From NCBI GenBank assembly GCA_036782995.1, contig DAIPXZ010000015.1, forward strand, positions 1-28,784: a stretch of DNA of 28,784 nt. The letters are read 5' to 3'. Below the pieces are notes generated by a model that searched no databases, was not told the origin of the DNA, and saw only the letters and a program-made list of their open reading frames with translations. Of this stretch, positions 28,250-28,784 are shown piece by piece. Positions within the stretch are counted from its first letter, which is position 1; every line of letters begins with the position of its first letter. The DNA is from DAIPXZ01 sp036782995 (GTDB lineage Bacteria; Bacillota; Clostridia; Saccharofermentanales; Saccharofermentanaceae). The position numbers and the translations under genes are program-made.

Positions 28250-28714
28250 ATGGTTCTGTATATTGATTCGCGAGAAAAGGCTCATGCAATCACGAAAATA
28301 CTGGCCGAGTTCGAGCGGCAGGGCGTGAAGTATTTTTCGACAAAGGTATTCGTGGGCGACTACATGAGCCTCGACAATCCGCGCCTGTCCGTTGACCGTA
28401 AACAGAACCTATCAGAACTGTACAACAACCTATGCCACGACCACGCACGCCTAGCCGCCGAAATGACACGCGCACAGGACGCGGGAATTGAACTGATATT
28501 CCTTATCGAACACGGCGGCAGCATTAAGACCATTGAGGATGTAAAGAACTGGAACAATCCGCGCCTCAAAGTTTCGCCCTATGCGTGGGATGGGGCGCGG
28601 ATGCACAAAACCATGCTGACGGTTCAAAACAAATACGGCGTGCGGTTTGAGTTTTGCACCAAAGCGCAGACGGGCAAGAGAATCATTGAAATTTTGAAGG
28701 AGGCGCAACCATGA
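28250..28714 (+). CDS. ERCC4/XPF-type nuclease domain protein
   Basis: The protein is about 154 residues. It has the XPF/ERCC4 nuclease signature: YIDSREK near the start, GDYMSLDNPRLSVDRK in the middle (GDYx8-9V[DE]RK) with the catalytic Asp and Lys, and a following helix (LSELYNNLCHDHARLAAEM). It lacks the helix-hairpin-helix repeat of cellular XPF, as in other phage ERCC4 proteins, so a partner must supply DNA recognition. The frame opens with GTG 28247; I choose the ATG at 28250, though its ribosome site is weak. A role in resolving branched DNA or in replication is inferred from the neighbours. Confidence 0.85.
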   Translation: MVLYIDSREKAHAITKILAEFERQGVKYFSTKVFVGDYMSLDNPRLSVDRKQNLSELYNNLCHDHARLAAEMTRAQDAGIELIFLIEHGGSIKTIEDVKNWNNPRLKVSPYAWDGARMHKTMLTVQNKYGVRFEFCTKAQTGKRIIEILKEAQP

Positions 28715-28749
28715 TTAAATATTACCTTCTAGGAGGTGCGACCGTATGA
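28711..28749 (+). CDS. 12-codon leader-like ORF
   Basis: ATG 28711 is preceded by a near-perfect ribosome site, GAAGGAGG (28696-28703), with a 7-nt spacer. The ORF codes MIKYYLLGGATV and stops at TGA 28747-28749. Its start overlaps the stop of the ERCC4 gene (ATGA), and its stop overlaps the start of the next gene (ATGA). It may be a real micro-protein, a coupling device, or only a chance frame behind a second ribosome site (AGGAGG 28731-28736 inside it). Confidence 0.45.
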   Translation: MIKYYLLGGATV

Positions 28750-28784
28750 ACACTTTAACTTTAGATGTATCCAAGAACACGCTC
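28746..28784 (+). CDS. Start of next gene, cut by the window edge
   Basis: ATG 28746 lies nine nt after AGGAGG (28731-28736) and opens a frame MNTLTLDVSKNTL to the end of the window. Only 13 codons are visible, so no identity can be given. From its position it is probably another replication/recombination gene. Confidence 0.6.
   Translation, partial: MNTLTLDVSKNTL

Noticed and set aside
1..28784. tRNA genes, insertion sequences, toxin-antitoxin pairs
   Set aside because: I looked for T-loop patterns, transposase motifs and short paired genes of that type and saw none I could support.

Overview
The window is a near-continuous stretch of a tailed double-stranded DNA bacteriophage (or prophage / phage-plasmid) of the long non-contractile-tail (siphovirus) type. 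The host is most likely a Bacillota (Clostridia-like) bacterium. Reasons: strong AGGAGG-type ribosome sites before most genes, sigma-A type promoters, an SPP1-type portal, a Mu-F-like minor head protein, an NlpC/P60 endolysin and an LL-H-type holin. No host chromosomal gene, tRNA or CRISPR array is visible.

Layout. (1) 1-320 is a non-coding left end with iterated CGCAGAAAG units. (2) 321-3413 is a leftward operon. It starts at a TTGACA-17-TACAAT promoter, carries five or six small unknown genes and a stripped-down FtsK/SpoIIIE-type translocase, and ends at two tandem terminators. Its spacers hold repeated hairpin modules placed directly before the ribosome sites. (3) 3659-5482 is rightward: a small serine recombinase, a zinc-ribbon membrane protein and a DNA methyltransferase. 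(4) 5451-15275 is packaging and head/connector: large terminase, a metallophosphoesterase behind a perfect-consensus promoter tiled with repeats, portal, minor head protein, scaffold, major capsid protein with a C-terminal extra domain, connector/closure/terminator proteins, two paralogous tail-tube proteins in tandem, and tail-assembly chaperones joined by a -1 frameshift. (5) 15259-22504 is tail: tape measure, distal tail, hub-like protein, small baseplate proteins and a C-type-lectin-like host-recognition protein with Fn3-like domains. (6) 22557-24472 is lysis. (7) 24545-24728 is a switch region (terminator, three 12-bp repeats, promoter with an overlapping inverted repeat). (8) 24761 to the right end is a small XRE regulator followed by a DNA recombination/replication operon: Zn-ribbon protein, Rad50/SMC-like ATPase, RecE/Cas4-like PD-(D/E)XK nuclease with four candidate Fe-S cysteines, SSB and an ERCC4-type nuclease.

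The best-supported special features are: a complete -1 frameshift signal (two overlapping slippery heptamers, 7-nt spacer, 12-bp stem) in the tail chaperone genes; duplicated tail-tube genes; conserved leader hairpins before five successive small genes of the left operon; a repeat-tiled perfect promoter inside the packaging genes; a lectin-fold protein that looks like a diversity-generating-retroelement target although no reverse transcriptase lies in the window; and a portal gene whose coding signal extends upstream of any normal start codon. No large integrase and no small terminase were recognised. Together with the FtsK-like protein and the resolvase-size recombinase, this raises, but does not prove, an episomal (phage-plasmid) lifestyle. 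All functions are inferred from motifs and order by eye; no database search was run.
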